Assembly: GCA_947627335.1 (NCBI GenBank) | Contig: CANQVQ010000076.1 | Location: 1-7,619, forward strand | Direction of reading: 5' to 3' | Source: an uncultured Clostridia bacterium | Lineage (GTDB): Bacteria > Bacillota > Clostridia > Oscillospirales > CAG-382 | DNA: 7,619 nucleotides | Part shown: positions 6,804 through 7,619 of the stretch, piece after piece | Layout: every line of letters starts with the position of its first letter | How positions within the stretch are numbered: position 1 is the first letter of the stretch | Notes under the pieces: model-generated | The model's input: only the letters and a program-made list of their open reading frames with translations | Told to the model about the DNA's origin: nothing | The model's database searches: none | Program-made: the position numbers and the translations under genes

Positions 6804-6816
6804 TCACCGTTCCTTT
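6804..6816 (-). promoter_or_regulatory. Unusual ribosome-binding region of nadA
   Basis: Two candidate sites precede the TTG start on the - strand. AAAGGA (6816-6811) is a good match to the core but 13 bases from the start, longer than usual. GGTGA (6808-6804) is 6 bases away and can pair with the extended 3' end of 16S rRNA. The weak start codon with split ribosome site suggests modest translation. Confidence 0.5.
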
Positions 6817-6845
6817 CGGTCCTTGCAAAAATACTTCTTTCTTAC

Positions 6846-6874
6846 AGTATAACACATTTTGCGTCCGGTTTCAA
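6846..6874 (-). promoter_or_regulatory. Sigma-A-type promoter of nadA
   Basis: On the - strand, TTGAAA (6874-6869, 5 of 6) is followed after exactly 17 bases by TATACT (6851-6846, 5 of 6). TGT before the -10 box gives an extended -10. Transcription would start near 6839, giving a leader of about 42 bases. Confidence 0.85.
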
Positions 6875-6881
6875 GAAAAAC

Positions 6882-6901
6882 TTGCGAAATCTTTCTTGCA
6901 A
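6882..6901. repeat. Imperfect palindrome overlapping the -35 box, candidate operator
   Basis: The 20 bases begin TTGC and end GCAA, and 6 of 10 positions are symmetric, with one further G-T. The right half is the -35 box of the amidohydrolase promoter; the left edge is 8 bases upstream of the nadA -35 box. It is placed where one protein could control both genes, but the symmetry is modest and no known regulator consensus is recognised. Confidence 0.35.
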
Positions 6902-6924
6902 TTTCCGCAGGGGTATGCTATACT
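6896..6924 (+). promoter_or_regulatory. Sigma-A-type promoter of the amidohydrolase gene
   Basis: TTGCAA (6896-6901, 4 of 6) is followed after 17 bases by TATACT (6919-6924, 5 of 6), with TGC directly before it as an extended -10. Transcription would start near 6931, leaving a leader of about 39 bases with AGGAAGG at 6955-6961. The -35 box is the right half of a palindromic sequence (6882-6901), so a repressor bound there would block it. Confidence 0.8.
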
Positions 6925-6969
6925 GAAATCGATTCAGGCGGCAAAGACCGGGAAAGGAAGGCTTTTCGT

Positions 6970-7619
6970 ATGAAAAAACCAGATCTGCTGATCCGCAACA
7001 CCCGTGCGCTCGTGCGCGGAGCGGACGGACATTACGCGGAAACCGACGCGGAGATCGCGATCTCCGACGGGGTGATCCTCTCCATGCACGGTGCGCCGGA
7101 GGGATTTTCGCCCGACCGCATCCTCGACGGGACCGGGAAACTCTGCATTCCGGGGCTGATCAACTGCCATACGCACCTGTATATGTCCCTGTTCCGCAAC
7201 GCTGCGGACGACGTGGCGTTCGACGAGTGGCTGTTTCGCCGCATCCTCCCGCGGGAGGAAACGCTGACGGCGGAGGACGCTTACTGGGGGACGCTGCTTT
7301 CCTGCATCGAACTGCTGAAAAGCGGGACGACCTGCTTTTGCGATATGCATATGTTCCCCGGCGTGCCCGCCCGTGCCGCACGGAAAGCGGGGCTTCGCGC
7401 CGTCATCAGCCGGGGGCTGACCGGCTCGGAGGGCGGCGAACGGCGTGTTTCCGAAGCGATCGGCGAATGGGAGGAAGCGAAGGACGACCCGCTGACGACC
7501 TTCATGCTCGCACCGCACGCGATCTACACCTGCGACGAAGCGTTCCTGCGTCGGATCGCCGAACTTTCCGAAGAAACCGGGCTTCCGATCCACACGCACC
7601 TCGCCGAATCGGTCAAGGA
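6970..7619 (+). CDS. mtaD: Amidohydrolase, probable 5'-methylthioadenosine/S-adenosylhomocysteine deaminase (3' end outside window)
   Basis: 216 residues are present of an enzyme usually about 430 long. An N-terminal beta region leads into the amidohydrolase barrel at KLCIPGLINCHTHL, with metal ligands His67 and His69. The next block has DEWLF followed by ILPREE (85-97), typical of the MtaD/SsnA group. APHAIYTCD places a substrate-side His at 183, and HTHLAES gives metal ligand His210 and Glu213. Spacings 183-210-213 equal those of Thermotoga MtaD (173-200-203). The expected later Asp ligand and catalytic His lie beyond the window. The enzyme deaminates methylthioadenosine and SAH to the inosyl compounds, removing inhibitors made when AdoMet is used, which fits the nearby methionine genes. 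Guanine deaminase, SsnA-like or other nucleobase deaminases remain possible. Start: ATG at 6970 with AGGAAGG 8 bases upstream. Confidence 0.82.
   Translation, partial: MKKPDLLIRNTRALVRGADGHYAETDAEIAISDGVILSMHGAPEGFSPDRILDGTGKLCIPGLINCHTHLYMSLFRNAADDVAFDEWLFRRILPREETLTAEDAYWGTLLSCIELLKSGTTCFCDMHMFPGVPARAARKAGLRAVISRGLTGSEGGERRVSEAIGEWEEAKDDPLTTFMLAPHAIYTCDEAFLRRIAELSEETGLPIHTHLAESVK

Larger units (their letters stand above)
6798..6969. promoter_or_regulatory. Divergent AT-rich regulatory region between nadA and the amidohydrolase gene
   Basis: These 172 bases are clearly AT-richer than the genes around them. They contain one promoter for each direction. Between and across the two -35 boxes lies a sequence of dyad symmetry, TTGC-N12-GCAA at 6882-6901. 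A further TTGCAA occurs at 6823-6828 in the nadA leader. No small gene is evident. Confidence 0.7.

Overview
The window comes from a GC-rich bacterial chromosome. It holds seven genes, six of them assignable to known families. The gene arrangement points to a high-GC member of the Bacillota (Clostridia). The signs are a metF-metH operon in which the MetH reactivation domain is a separate gene, Gram-positive-style AGGAGG-type ribosome sites, and consensus-like promoters with extended -10 boxes. This placement is inference; no rRNA or other taxonomic marker is present.

Left part (1-4567, + strand): a tightly packed operon for the methyl branch of methionine synthesis. The 3' end of metF (5,10-methylenetetrahydrofolate reductase) overlaps by 11 bases a stand-alone MetH reactivation-domain gene. 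That gene overlaps metH (cobalamin-dependent methionine synthase without its own reactivation domain) through an ATGA junction. Four bases after metH begins an M20-family zinc hydrolase, whose substrate cannot be read from the sequence. MetF makes 5-methyl-THF, MetH transfers the methyl group to homocysteine through B12, and the small protein presumably repairs oxidised cobalamin with AdoMet. The operon promoter, and any riboswitch, lies before the window.

Middle (4568-5873): a gene with its own promoter encodes an XRE-type helix-turn-helix protein with a long C-terminal region I do not recognise. It is convergent with nadA. The 184-base gap between them holds a near-perfect bidirectional terminator hairpin and a second strong hairpin beside the nadA stop codon.

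Right part (5874-7619): nadA (quinolinate synthase, NAD synthesis) on the - strand and an amidohydrolase on the + strand are divergent. They share a 172-base AT-rich region that carries one good sigma-A-type promoter for each. The amidohydrolase is cut by the window end. It looks like 5'-methylthioadenosine/S-adenosylhomocysteine deaminase, which would remove the by-products of AdoMet use and so fits beside the methionine genes.

No tRNA, rRNA, insertion sequence, CRISPR array or phage gene was seen. This is mostly core metabolism. The least explained items are the C-terminal region of the XRE protein, the operon-embedded M20 hydrolase, and the symmetric sequence between the divergent promoters.
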